From Salinicoccus sp. RF5 (lineage in GTDB: Bacteria; Bacillota; Bacilli; Staphylococcales; Salinicoccaceae), in assembly GCF_020786625.1 (NCBI RefSeq), contig NZ_JAJGRC010000001.1, positions 1,240,001 through 1,304,000 on the forward strand: a stretch of 64,000 nucleotides of DNA, in the 5' to 3' direction. The notes beneath the pieces are model-generated. The model saw only the letters and a program-made list of their open reading frames with translations. It did no database searches and had not been told where the DNA came from. The position numbers were made by a program, and so were the translations under genes. Below are positions 54,414 through 62,759 of this stretch, one piece after another (position 1 is the stretch's first letter; each line of letters opens with the position of its first letter).

Positions 54414-55400
54414 TCAGAATTTGACGATGACGCGGCCACGCACACGTCCTTTAAGGATATCCCGCAAAGTATCCGGCAGCTCCTCGAGCGACACTTCATG
54501 GGAGATATGCGTTTCCAGGGCAGAAGGCTTCAGTTCCCCGGCGAGGCTTTCCCAAACCTTAATCCTCGGCTCCATCGGATATTTGACGGAATCGATGCCG
54601 AGCCAGTTTATTGCCCGGGAAATGAACGGCAGGACCGTCGTCTCCACTTCTATGCCGCCTGCAAGCCCACACGTGGCGACTGAACCGCCATAATCGAGAC
54701 TGCTCAATATATACTGCAATGTCTTGCCGCCAACCGGATCGATGGCTGCCTGCCATTGCCGCTTCCGGGTGGACTTTCCGTCGGTATCGGTGACTTCATC
54801 CCGGTGGATGACTTTCGCGGCCCCGAGGGATTTCAGATATTCCGCTTCTTCTGTCCGGCCGGTGCTTGCCACGACCTCATATCCCTTATCCGCGAGCATA
54901 TTGATGGCAAGACTGCCGACCCCGCCGCTTGCGCCGTCGACGAGCACCTTTCCACTCCCGGGCTCAAGTCCATTCTCCTCAAGCCTCTTTACACACAGTG
55001 CGGCCGTGAAACCTGCGGTGCCGAGTTCCATCGATTCCTTGAGCGTCAGTCCTTCAGGCAGGGGGACGACCCATTCAGCCGGAATCCTGGCCACTTCACT
55101 GAAACCGCCGCTGTGCCGCGTACCGATATAGTAGCTGGTGGCGATCACTTCGTCCCCTTCCTGAAAACGTTCATCTTCAGATGAAATCACCGTACCTGCA
55201 AGGTCGATTCCCGGTACAAGCGGGAACGTCTCGGCAATGCTGCCCGTCACTGCGACCATGCCATCCTTATAGTTCACACTTGAATATGCAACTTTAATCG
55301 TCACTTCCCCTTCAGACAGATCCTCCATGCCGATCTCCTTGATATCCATCGTTGTACCCTCATCCGCCTTGTCTATGACCAATGCCTTGAATCGTTCCAT
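54414..55400 (-). CDS. Acrylyl-CoA reductase AcuI/YhdH-type oxidoreductase
   Basis: The ATG at 55400, six bases after GAGGAGG, gives 328 residues. The medium-chain dehydrogenase fold has SSVNYKDGMVAVTG, HSGGFSEVARI, the NADPH motif GASGGVGSLA, and GGSVATCGLAGG, all AcuI/YhdH-like. AcuI reduces acrylyl-CoA and protects against acrylate from DMSP breakdown; YhdH relatives are quinone or enone reductases. No DMSP lyase or partner gene is nearby, so the substrate here is open. Confidence 0.9.
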   Translation of the reverse strand: MERFKALVIDKADEGTTMDIKEIGMEDLSEGEVTIKVAYSSVNYKDGMVAVTGSIAETFPLVPGIDLAGTVISSEDERFQEGDEVIATSYYIGTRHSGGFSEVARIPAEWVVPLPEGLTLKESMELGTAGFTAALCVKRLEENGLEPGSGKVLVDGASGGVGSLAINMLADKGYEVVASTGRTEEAEYLKSLGAAKVIHRDEVTDTDGKSTRKRQWQAAIDPVGGKTLQYILSSLDYGGSVATCGLAGGIEVETTVLPFISRAINWLGIDSVKYPMEPRIKVWESLAGELKPSALETHISHEVSLEELPDTLRDILKGRVRGRVIVKF

Positions 55401-55485
55401 ATGTAGCCTCCTCATAAAATGATGAATCTTCAATATTTCACTATACCCATTTATGGAAAATTTATGTGTGCAGTCCGTAAAAGTA

Positions 55486-55514
55486 GAAGCCACACTTCAA
55501 AGAGGGGTGGCTTC
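55486..55514 (-). terminator. Terminator of the BASS-family transporter
   Basis: GAAGCCAC and GTGGCTTC pair over eight bases; on the minus strand a TACTTTTAC tract follows. The transporter's stop codon lies at its edge. Confidence 0.55.
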
Positions 55515-56457
55515 AACCATTTCTGTATGTCTGATAGCGTATCATTCCCCTGCTTGCGAAGGAGGCAATGAGCTGCTGGAACAGCATGCAGAAGACGACG
55601 GGCATCGCAACTTTTGGCGGGAAATAGGCGGTCGCGATGACCACTCCTACCGAAATGTTCCTCATTCCCACATTATAGGTGAAGGTCGTGACGATGGACG
55701 GCTCCTTGAGCAGATAGTGTCCGGTAATCAGGGCAAAGGCATATGCAGATAAAGTAATGAACAGGACAAGGAGCAGTATGCCGATGATTTCCCAGGAAAA
55801 GTTCTGCAGGTATGGTGCGATGACGCTTCCGTTGATCATGATGATGAGCAGCAGGCTGATTTTCGAAAAAGGCGCCAGGCGCCCGCCCCATGTATCCTTC
55901 ACCTTCCCCCTTGTCACTTCGTTCATCAAGATGCCAACCAGGGTCGGCAGTACGATCATCCACAGGAGCCCCATGATGAGGGAGGCGGAATCGATGGTGA
56001 CCGCTGTGCCTGCAACCACAACGAGTATCAGTGGCAGGATGAGCGGGGCGAGCAGCGTATCGAGGAGGACGATGGAGAGCGCAAGCGGCAGATTGCCCCG
56101 GGTAATCGTCACCCATATGATTGAAGTCACACCGGTGGGCACTGCCACCGCCAGTGTGAAACCGATGGTCAGAAGCGCATCATCCAGCAGGACCGTTGCC
56201 AGCACATAGCCCCACACCGGCATCAGGATATGCAGGAACAGTATGCTCAGCAGTATCGTCCCCGGATATTTGACGACCATCCTGAAATCCTTGAAATCCA
56301 TGCCAAGTGCCCCTGTGAAGGTCATGAAGGCAAAGAACCAGGGAATCAGGAAGAGGAAGTGCGTCCCCATTTCACCAAGCAGCACACCGATGATCAGACT
56401 GAGTGGTGTGAGGAGCGCAATCCATTTTTGAATGAAAGCATTGAAACGCGTCAGCAC
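55513..56457 (-). CDS. Bile acid:sodium symporter family transporter
   Basis: The GTG at 56457 follows AAGGGG and gives 314 residues with nine to ten membrane segments. The BASS-fold motifs include FTGALGMDFKDFR near residue 50, AVAVPTGVTSIIWV, and the C-terminal NVGMRNISVGVVIA (cation-binding). The family moves organic acids such as bile acids, pantothenate or pyruvate with sodium. The substrate is not known. It stands alone. Confidence 0.88.
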   Translation of the reverse strand: MLTRFNAFIQKWIALLTPLSLIIGVLLGEMGTHFLFLIPWFFAFMTFTGALGMDFKDFRMVVKYPGTILLSILFLHILMPVWGYVLATVLLDDALLTIGFTLAVAVPTGVTSIIWVTITRGNLPLALSIVLLDTLLAPLILPLILVVVAGTAVTIDSASLIMGLLWMIVLPTLVGILMNEVTRGKVKDTWGGRLAPFSKISLLLIIMINGSVIAPYLQNFSWEIIGILLLVLFITLSAYAFALITGHYLLKEPSIVTTFTYNVGMRNISVGVVIATAYFPPKVAMPVVFCMLFQQLIASFASRGMIRYQTYRNG

Positions 56458-56526
56458 CGTATCCCCTTCTTTTCAATTTTATATATACTCTACCATAACG
56501 GCCATGCGCCGGTAAGGTATGCCAAT

Positions 56527-56574
56527 AAAAAGCTCAGTATCAATCCACTTTAGTAGGTTGATACTGAGCTTTTT
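56527..56574 (-). terminator. Terminator after the O-methyltransferase
   Basis: AAAAAGCTCAGTATCAA and TTGATACTGAGCTTTTT form a perfect 17-base stem. Extra pairing (CC with GG) is possible inside the loop. Confidence 0.9.
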
Positions 56575-56592
56575 AATTTGTATACTCTTCGG

Positions 56593-57231
56593 TTAATCCA
56601 ATACTGCCATGACGAACCCGTCATGTCCTCTGCTGCCTACCGTCTGAACTGCCGTTGCATCTACACGGGGATGCTCTGTAAGTATCTGCAGGAAACGCTG
56701 CATTTTAGGGCATTTCGCCTCTTCTTCTTCAAACGATTCCATGATCTTACGTTCCGTTACGATGACCGAACCGCTCTTGGCCATGTTGATTGCCGCTTCG
56801 AGGTAGTCCGGATAGTGCTTCTGATTTGCATTGATATAGATGAAATCAAAGCGCGGATATCCTCTTTCAAGCAGTTTCGGCAACGTATTTTCCGCCGGCG
56901 CCTCGATGACTTCAACCTTGTCATCCAGTTCAGCAGCCTTAATGTGCTCGAACGCTGTCTTTGCATATTCAGGGTTGGACTCGAGCGTGGCCATCCTGCC
57001 TTCCTCCGGCAGTGCCTTACCCAGCCATAATGTACTGTAGCCACTCAATGTGCCGATCTCCAACACCGTTTTTGCACCTTTGATTCTCGCCAATAACTGA
57101 AGAAATTTGCCTTGACCACTCGCCGCTTCGCTTCTTTCTTCTTCGTTTTCGAGAATTCCTGTAATTACTTCGTCGTCAGCATTCAGCTGGGAAGTAAAAT
57201 ACGCGTCCACATCATTCCAAAGTTTGGACAT
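56593..57231 (-). CDS. O-methyltransferase (COMT-like, SAM-dependent)
   Basis: The ATG at 57231 gives 212 residues beginning MSKLWNDVDAYFTSQL. The only plausible ribosome site, GGAGG, lies 13 bases upstream, longer than usual, and no nearer start is seen. SAM-binding motif I is VLEIGTLSGYSTLWLG (near residue 60), followed by the acidic LESNPEY and the FDFIYINANQKHYP region, in which asparagine replaces the usual aspartate of FIDADK. The fold resembles catechol O-methyltransferases; substrate unknown. Confidence 0.88.
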   Translation of the reverse strand: MSKLWNDVDAYFTSQLNADDEVITGILENEEERSEAASGQGKFLQLLARIKGAKTVLEIGTLSGYSTLWLGKALPEEGRMATLESNPEYAKTAFEHIKAAELDDKVEVIEAPAENTLPKLLERGYPRFDFIYINANQKHYPDYLEAAINMAKSGSVIVTERKIMESFEEEEAKCPKMQRFLQILTEHPRVDATAVQTVGSRGHDGFVMAVLD

Positions 57232-57255
57232 GTTAAATAGTTCGCCTCCGTATTT

Positions 57256-57284
57256 TGTATACACTAATTTATAGTACACTTCAA
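57256..57284 (-). promoter_or_regulatory. Likely promoter of the O-methyltransferase
   Basis: On the minus strand TTGAAG, a spacer of 17 bases, and TATACA. Each hexamer matches four of six consensus positions. The start codon is 25 bases beyond the -10. Confidence 0.45.
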
Positions 57285-57355
57285 TATTTTCCGAATATTT
57301 AAGAAATATACTATAGTTTTGCATACTACACTAACAGCGTATGAATTGCAAATGC

Positions 57356-57517
57356 TCATTTGTATTTTTTCACTATTTTTTTGACCCGGCTGTCGGATCC
57401 ATATTTGCTGCTGACCATCCTGCGCGCTTCTATATGGGAACGCGCCTTTGCCTCCTTCGTATACAGCGCACCATCTTTTTCGAATGTCACAATGAAGCAT
57501 TCCGTGCCACATCTCAT
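57356..57517 (-). CDS. Overlooked 53-residue basic protein
   Basis: An ATG at 57517 has GGAG eight bases upstream (AAAAAGGAGCGGAGC) and opens a frame of 53 codons starting MRCGTECFIVTFEKDG and ending in basic KKIVKKYK, with stop TGA. The beta-like N-terminus and helical basic C-terminus (RSHIEARRMVSS) suggest a small folded protein. A longer open frame overlaps it in another register but lacks a comparable ribosome site. No family is recognised. It lies 124 bases upstream of the O-methyltransferase on the same strand. Confidence 0.7.
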   Translation of the reverse strand: MRCGTECFIVTFEKDGALYTKEAKARSHIEARRMVSSKYGSDSRVKKIVKKYK

Positions 57518-57644
57518 ATGCTCCGCTCCTTTTTCTGGAAATCTTCAAGACTTAATTCTTGTATAATCGCTTCATCCATAATAATATATTCAGATGCACT
57601 TATGCACCAAACATTCAAATCCAATACATACAGGAGATCTATAT

Positions 57645-59120
57645 ATGGAAAAAGACAGTGCCAGACAATATGAATATCTATCGGAAAACCCCGATATCAA
57701 AACCCTCCCGATCATGCTGTCGCTCATCATCGGGGCATTTTTTGCAATTTTGAATGAAACGCTCCTCAATATTGCGCTTACGACATTAATGGGTCAATTC
57801 GACATCACCTTGCCGACCGTGCAGTGGATGGCTACAGGCTTCATGCTCGTCATGGGCATCGTCATCCCCGTCTCGGCCCTACTGATCCAATGGTTCACCA
57901 CCCGTCAGCTTTTCCTGGGGACGATGATCATATTCACCCTCGGTACAGCCATCGCCGCCTCTGCCCCGACATTCGGCATCCTGCTGACCGGCCGCCTGAT
58001 ACAGGCAGTGGGCACCGGCATGCTGATGCCGATCATGTTCAATGTGTTCCTGCTCATGTACCCGCCCCATAAACGTGGCAGAATCATGGGAATCGTCGGT
58101 CTCGTCATCATGTTTGCGCCGGCAATAGGGCCCACGCTCTCGGGCATCATTGTTGAATACCTCGGATGGCGTTTCCTCTTCATTACCGTCATTCCGTTCT
58201 CATTATTCTCCATAGTATTCGCCTATTTCTTCCTGGTCAATGTATCGGAAGTGACACGGCCGAAAATCGACATCCTCTCCATCTTGTTCTCCACCGTCGG
58301 TTTCGGAGCGACCATATACGGATTCAGTTCGGTCGGTGAGAGCGAAGCCGGGTTCCTGAGTCCAGTGGTGCTCGTTTCCCTTCTGCTGGGAATCGCCGGC
58401 ATCTTTCTGTTTGCCTATCGGCAGCTCCACCTGGATGAGCCCATCATGGATCTCAGGGTGTTCAAGTATCCGATGTACCGCCACGCCGTCATCATGTTCG
58501 TGATCATCATCATGGCCATGTTCGCCTCGGAGATCATACTGCCGATCTATATGCAGGGTCCCTTGGCACTGAGTGCCGCCACTGCAGGCATTCTTCTGCT
58601 TCCCGGCAGTCTGCTGAACGGCGCGCTCTCCCCTTTCATGGGTCAGCTGTTCGATAAGGTCGGCCCAAGGCCGATGATGATTCCTGCAACACTTGTGCTG
58701 AGCGGCACCATGTTCATGATGAGCCGCCTGGACACCGGCAGTTCCGTATGGATGATCGTCATCGGCTTCCTGCTGCTCATGGTCTCCGTTTCGGCAATCA
58801 TGATGCCTGCCCAGACCAATGGGCTCAACCAGCTGCCTAAGCGGCTCTATCCGCACGGTACAGCCGTCATATCGACCTTGCAGCCAATGGCCGGAGCCAT
58901 AGGCGTTTCGGTCTTCATCAGCATCCTCAATGCCAGACAGGCAAACTACCTCTCAAATGCAGAGACCCCGGACGATCCGGCAACGATCGACTTGGCCATG
59001 GTGGCTGGTGTGGAACTCGTCTATTTCACCGCCTTCATCTTTTCCATCGTTGCGGTAGTGATGGCACTGCGCGTGTATCGTGCGCGTCCAGATGACATTG
59101 CAGACACGAAAGTTGAATAG
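57645..59120 (+). CDS. MFS drug efflux transporter, DHA2 (EmrB) family
   Basis: The ATG at 57645, eight bases after AGGAG, gives 491 residues with 14 predicted membrane segments. DHA2 hallmarks include LNETLLNIALTTLM near the N-terminus, QWMATGFMLVMGI, GRLIQAVGTGMLMPI, and motif C AIGPTLSGIIVEYLGWRFLF. This family exports drugs and other compounds with protons. The substrate is unknown. The bidirectional terminator follows directly. Confidence 0.92.
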   Translation: MEKDSARQYEYLSENPDIKTLPIMLSLIIGAFFAILNETLLNIALTTLMGQFDITLPTVQWMATGFMLVMGIVIPVSALLIQWFTTRQLFLGTMIIFTLGTAIAASAPTFGILLTGRLIQAVGTGMLMPIMFNVFLLMYPPHKRGRIMGIVGLVIMFAPAIGPTLSGIIVEYLGWRFLFITVIPFSLFSIVFAYFFLVNVSEVTRPKIDILSILFSTVGFGATIYGFSSVGESEAGFLSPVVLVSLLLGIAGIFLFAYRQLHLDEPIMDLRVFKYPMYRHAVIMFVIIIMAMFASEIILPIYMQGPLALSAATAGILLLPGSLLNGALSPFMGQLFDKVGPRPMMIPATLVLSGTMFMMSRLDTGSSVWMIVIGFLLLMVSVSAIMMPAQTNGLNQLPKRLYPHGTAVISTLQPMAGAIGVSVFISILNARQANYLSNAETPDDPATIDLAMVAGVELVYFTAFIFSIVAVVMALRVYRARPDDIADTKVE

Positions 59121-59156
59121 AAATAACGCCCCACCAATTTCGGTGGGGCGTTATTT
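59121..59156. terminator. Bidirectional terminator between the DHA2 pump and ywbE
   Basis: AAATAACGCCCCACC and GGTGGGGCGTTATTT pair perfectly over 15 bases around AATTTC. Confidence 0.92.
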
Positions 59157-59161
59157 TTCAT

Positions 59162-59356
59162 TCAGCCCAATATCTCCTTAACTCTGCCGACAGTGCCATC
59201 TTCGAGCTTCACTTTGATTCCGTGGGGGTGTGTCGCCGAGTTGGTCAGCAGTCTCGCCACCGTCCCTTCGGTCAGTTCCCCCGACCGCTGATGATGCTTC
59301 TGTACCACTTTCACTTTGACACCTGGTTTGATATTTTCCCTTTTTGTTCCGTCCAT
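59162..59356 (-). CDS. ywbE: YwbE family protein
   Basis: The ATG at 59356 has AAGGAG six bases upstream and gives 64 residues. It matches YwbE (DUF2196): NIKPGVKVKVVQKHHQRSG, LTEGTVARLLTNS and HPHGIKVKLEDGTVGRVKEIL. Its KOW-like beta fold suggests RNA or ribosome binding, but function is not established. It follows the SDR gene by 28 bases. Confidence 0.92.
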   Translation of the reverse strand: MDGTKRENIKPGVKVKVVQKHHQRSGELTEGTVARLLTNSATHPHGIKVKLEDGTVGRVKEILG

Positions 59357-59384
59357 GATATTCTCCTTAATGATTGATATGCTA

Positions 59385-60149
59385 TTATTCCTTAATCGTC
59401 TGACCACCATCGATGATCAGCTCTTCCCCGGTGATGAACCTGGCTTCATCCGATGCCAAAAACAGCGCTGCATATGCTACATCTTCCGATTGGCCCAAAT
59501 ATTTGAGCGGCACAGCAGCAATCAGTGCATCCCGTATATCCGCATTCGAAGTCAGATACTCCGTAGATGGTGTCTCGATGTAGCCGGGGTGTATGGAATT
59601 CACCCGTATATGGTCCCCACCGAAATCTCTTGCCGCACCCTTCGTCATGGTGCGGATTGCCCCTTTCGAGGCAGAGTAGGCAGTGAGTCCCCCAAGACCG
59701 CTGATGCCGGTCAGGGAGGAAATGTTCACAATGGAGCCCTGACCATTCCTTTTCATCTCGGGAATCACATGCTTCATGCCGAGGAAGTTCCCGAGTGCAT
59801 TGACATTCATGACCTTATCCCATTCCTCAATCGTCAACTTGTTCAATGTAAATTCTGTAATGCCTGTAATGCCCGCGTTATTGATGAGTATATCGACTTT
59901 GCCGAATGTGCCGACAGCCTCCTCCACGATATGCTGCCAGTCCGCTTCCTTAGACACATCCTGCCGTAGGCCGATTACCGCATTAGGATACTGTTCCCCG
60001 AGCCTTTCGAGCAGTTCACCGAGATGTTCATCGTTCATATCCGTCGCTACAACCTTCGCGCCCTCCCGGGCGAAAAGCTCCGCTTCCATCGCTCCCTGGC
60101 CGCTGCCTGCACCAGTGATCACCGCCACTTTGCCGTCAAGTCTTCCCAT
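59385..60149 (-). CDS. Short-chain dehydrogenase, 3-oxoacyl-ACP reductase-like
   Basis: The 254-residue protein has the full SDR pattern: TGAGSGQGAMEA, NNAG, catalytic serine, YSASK (tyrosine and lysine intact) and the C-terminal TGEELIIDGG. GGAGGG precedes the start. It could act on a sugar, alcohol or ketone, like glucose 1-dehydrogenase or 3-oxoacyl-ACP reductase; no neighbour suggests a pathway. A dinucleotide preference cannot be settled by eye. Confidence 0.92.
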   Translation of the reverse strand: MGRLDGKVAVITGAGSGQGAMEAELFAREGAKVVATDMNDEHLGELLERLGEQYPNAVIGLRQDVSKEADWQHIVEEAVGTFGKVDILINNAGITGITEFTLNKLTIEEWDKVMNVNALGNFLGMKHVIPEMKRNGQGSIVNISSLTGISGLGGLTAYSASKGAIRTMTKGAARDFGGDHIRVNSIHPGYIETPSTEYLTSNADIRDALIAAVPLKYLGQSEDVAYAALFLASDEARFITGEELIIDGGQTIKE

Positions 60150-60368
60150 ACTTATCCCTCCTGGTATACCGGGGCCTACATCCGTTCATGTAGGGCAGAA
60201 CGCCATCACCACCCAGCATTTTCCTTTGTTTCTACATTCCCTTTCTCATCGGATGTAATCCTCGACTTCCCTGAGCTGCATATATTCTACAGCACATTCA
60301 AAAAATACAGTAAAAATGCATATAATATATTATAATGATACTTCAGGCAAAATTAAGGAGGCGGCATC

Positions 60369-60854
60369 ATGACTGGAAAAACACATATAATGGGCGGCAT
60401 CACAGCAAGTCTTGCGGTTGCCCACGCAGCGAATGAAAATCCACTGATCATGGTAGGGGCCGGCATCGTCGGTGCACTTCTGCCCGATATTTGCCATAGT
60501 GGAAGCAGGATTGGAAGAAGATTCCCCATATTATCACGCATCATCAATCTTTTGTTCGGCCACCGCACATTTACCCACAGCCTCCTGTTTCTGGTAATCG
60601 TTTCGTTCCTCATCGACCGGTTCTTTCCAAACGATATACTGAAATATGGATTACTGACGGGTATGGTCAGCCATTACATACTGGATATGGCGACAAGAAG
60701 CGGCATCAAGCTCTTCTTTCCGCTCGACCTCACCGTCCGCTTCCCCCTCACCCTCAGGACCGGAAGCAAGGTGGAGAACCTGATTTTCAGCATTCTTGCG
60801 CTTCTATCCTTCTACTTTGGATACGAAACGCTCGGGTGGTTCAGGTTCTGGTAG
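60369..60854 (+). CDS. YdjM/DUF457-type metal-dependent membrane hydrolase
   Basis: The ATG at 60369 after AAGGAGG gives 161 residues. Family features are MTGKTHIMGGITASLA (a metal-binding histidine near the N-terminus), DICHSGSRIGRRFP and FGHRTFTHSLLF, with several membrane segments. The family includes inner-membrane proteins induced by DNA damage in E. coli (YdjM) and phospholipase-like relatives. The biochemical role is unknown. Confidence 0.88.
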   Translation: MTGKTHIMGGITASLAVAHAANENPLIMVGAGIVGALLPDICHSGSRIGRRFPILSRIINLLFGHRTFTHSLLFLVIVSFLIDRFFPNDILKYGLLTGMVSHYILDMATRSGIKLFFPLDLTVRFPLTLRTGSKVENLIFSILALLSFYFGYETLGWFRFW

Positions 60855-60864
60855 TCAAAGATAT

Positions 60865-60900
60865 ATGCGCGCCTCATCCCAGTGATGCGGTGCGCATTTT
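60865..60900 (+). terminator. Terminator after the YdjM-type gene
   Basis: ATGCGCGCCTCATC and GATGCGGTGCGCAT form a stem with mismatches around CCAGT, followed by TTTTCATTTT on the plus strand. Confidence 0.7.
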
Positions 60901-60923
60901 CATTTTGCGGAAGCCAAGCAACC

Positions 60924-61523
60924 CTACTTCAGCCACCCCTTCCCCCTCGCCTTCGAGATGGCTTCGATCCGGTTGTCCACATACAGCTTATCCAGGATGA
61001 TGGAGATATAGTTTCTGACGGTCCCATTCGAAAGGTGCAGCTCCTTCGCAATAGCCTTCGTCGTCCTGCCCGCTTCAAGCAGCTGAATGATCTCCATCTC
61101 CCGCGGGGTGAGGGGATTGGAGGCTTCAAAAGCAATGTCTATCAGCTCGGGGGAATAGATGCGTCTGCCTTCAATGATATGTCTGATCGACTGTGCGAGC
61201 GTTTCGCTGGAGCTGTCCTTCAGCAGATAGCCGCTCACCTGCGCCTGCTTCGCCCGTTCGAAATACCCGGGTCGTGCAAAGGTCGTCAGCATGATGACTT
61301 TGCATGACCCGCCCTTCAGGCGTTCTGCCGCCTCCAGCCCGGTCATCACCGGCATCTCGATATCCATGAGGCACACGTCCGGAGATTCCACCGCAACAAG
61401 GTCCAAAGCTTCTGCGCCATTCTCCGCCTGTCCGACGACAGTCATATCCTCTTCAAGATCCAACAGCGCACCGAGTGCTCCCCTCAACAGGTTCTGGTCT
61501 TCAGCCAGCACAATACGGATCAT
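60924..61523 (-). CDS. desR: Membrane-fluidity response regulator DesR (NarL family)
   Basis: DesR activates the desaturase gene on cold shock or membrane rigidification. The ATG at 61523 is seven bases after GGAGG; the ATG six bases upstream abuts the ribosome site. This gives 199 residues with phosphoacceptor D54 in LMDIEMP and a C-terminal LuxR-type domain (LTPREMEIIQLLEAGRTTK). The start lies two bases after the desK stop. It forms with DesK and Des the same system as in Bacillus subtilis. Confidence 0.92.
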   Translation of the reverse strand: MIRIVLAEDQNLLRGALGALLDLEEDMTVVGQAENGAEALDLVAVESPDVCLMDIEMPVMTGLEAAERLKGGSCKVIMLTTFARPGYFERAKQAQVSGYLLKDSSSETLAQSIRHIIEGRRIYSPELIDIAFEASNPLTPREMEIIQLLEAGRTTKAIAKELHLSNGTVRNYISIILDKLYVDNRIEAISKARGKGWLK

Positions 61524-61525
61524 AT

Positions 61526-62647
61526 TCATCCCTCCTCAATCTCTTTCAATACTTTCGGCACCGCGATATTGATTTCAAAACCACCGTTGTTGTTGACGAT
61601 CTGCATCTCCCCATTCACGAATGACAGACGTTCACGCATCCCATGGATGCCGTGGCCCGACTGGAAGATTTCCTTGCCCTCTCCATTATCCATGACCTTG
61701 AGGAGTATATCCTGATCCGTATCGACCAGCTCGATCACGCACAGATGCGCTTGGCTGTGCTTCACCACATTGGTGACCGCTTCCTTCAGGCACATGCTCA
61801 GTACATTTTCGACAAGCACGGGTATGTTGTTGAAATCCCCTTCGACAGTTATATCATACCGTATCTGGGCGGCATCCATCAGCTTTTTGACATGATCCAC
61901 TTCACCCTCCAGATTGACATTCTTCATATCGCTGATCATTTCCCGTACTTCCTTCAGCGCCTGTCTCGATGTCGACTGTATGTCTGCGAGCTCGCGTTTT
62001 GCAGCATCGGGATCCTTGTCGATCAGCTTCTTTGACAATTCACTCTTCAGGCCGATCATCGACAGCTTCTGGCCAAGTGTATCATGCAGATCACGAGCGA
62101 TCCTGTGGCGTTCTTCCAATATCGCAAGTTCTGCGATCCTCATGTTGGCATCTTCAAGCTGCATTTCTAGTTCCTCCTGCTTCAAGCGGTTGTACCGGCT
62201 GATCGGAAGCAGGATGACGCCGAGGACGGTCATGATGAGAAAAGGCAGATGGCTGAGCAGCAGCGTATAATTGTAGAAGAAGCCGAAAGTGATCGCACCG
62301 ACCGTCGTCACCAGGTGAATGACATACATCGAGATGAAACCGCCCCTGTTTCTTATATTGCCGACATAGAAAGCGGTGAAAAGCGCAAAATAGACATAGC
62401 CGTAGAATATGGTCATCGCAATATTGATGCAGAATTCAATGCTCAGACCTATGTAGATCAGTGGTCCCCGTGTGTTGAACGTCAACCAGTATACCGTGAA
62501 GAACAGGATGGTCATGATAATGCCGGAGACGATCTCCCCTGAATCATTGGAGCGGAATATGAAATAGAACGGCAGGATGCAGAATATGATCCATATGTAC
62601 AGACTGAGTCCGGTATTCTTCGGGAATATATGATACCAATCGCGCAT
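61526..62647 (-). CDS. desK: Membrane-fluidity sensor kinase DesK
   Basis: The 373 residues begin with about five membrane segments (residues about 12-150), followed by a coiled-coil and the HisKA_3 domain with phosphoacceptor in HRIARDLHDTLGQKL, then an ATPase domain with NVVKHSQA and GHGIHGMRERL. In B. subtilis DesK senses membrane thickness and controls DesR. It has GGGAGG before the start. It is separated from des by a strong terminator, so desKR may have lower expression. Confidence 0.94.
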   Translation of the reverse strand: MRDWYHIFPKNTGLSLYIWIIFCILPFYFIFRSNDSGEIVSGIIMTILFFTVYWLTFNTRGPLIYIGLSIEFCINIAMTIFYGYVYFALFTAFYVGNIRNRGGFISMYVIHLVTTVGAITFGFFYNYTLLLSHLPFLIMTVLGVILLPISRYNRLKQEELEMQLEDANMRIAELAILEERHRIARDLHDTLGQKLSMIGLKSELSKKLIDKDPDAAKRELADIQSTSRQALKEVREMISDMKNVNLEGEVDHVKKLMDAAQIRYDITVEGDFNNIPVLVENVLSMCLKEAVTNVVKHSQAHLCVIELVDTDQDILLKVMDNGEGKEIFQSGHGIHGMRERLSFVNGEMQIVNNNGGFEINIAVPKVLKEIEEG

Positions 62648-62728
62648 GAATGACCGCCTCCCTTCTCCTTATTTGTTCCAGTGTAACAGTTTTATGGAAC
62701 GATGGGCCCACCAAAAATGTATAAAAAT

Positions 62729-62756
62729 GAATCCCCCTAATTGATTAGGGGGATTC
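62729..62756 (-). terminator. Terminator between des and desK
   Basis: GAATCCCCCTAA and TTAGGGGGATTC form a perfect 12-base stem with a four-base loop; on the minus strand ATTTTTATAC follows. It should limit readthrough from des into desKR. Confidence 0.9.
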
Positions 62757-62759
62757 CAT

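Noticed and set aside
57264-57548. 94-codon minus-strand frame near the O-methyltransferase
   Set aside because: Lacks a ribosome site; the overlapping 53-codon frame has a good one and more protein-like composition.
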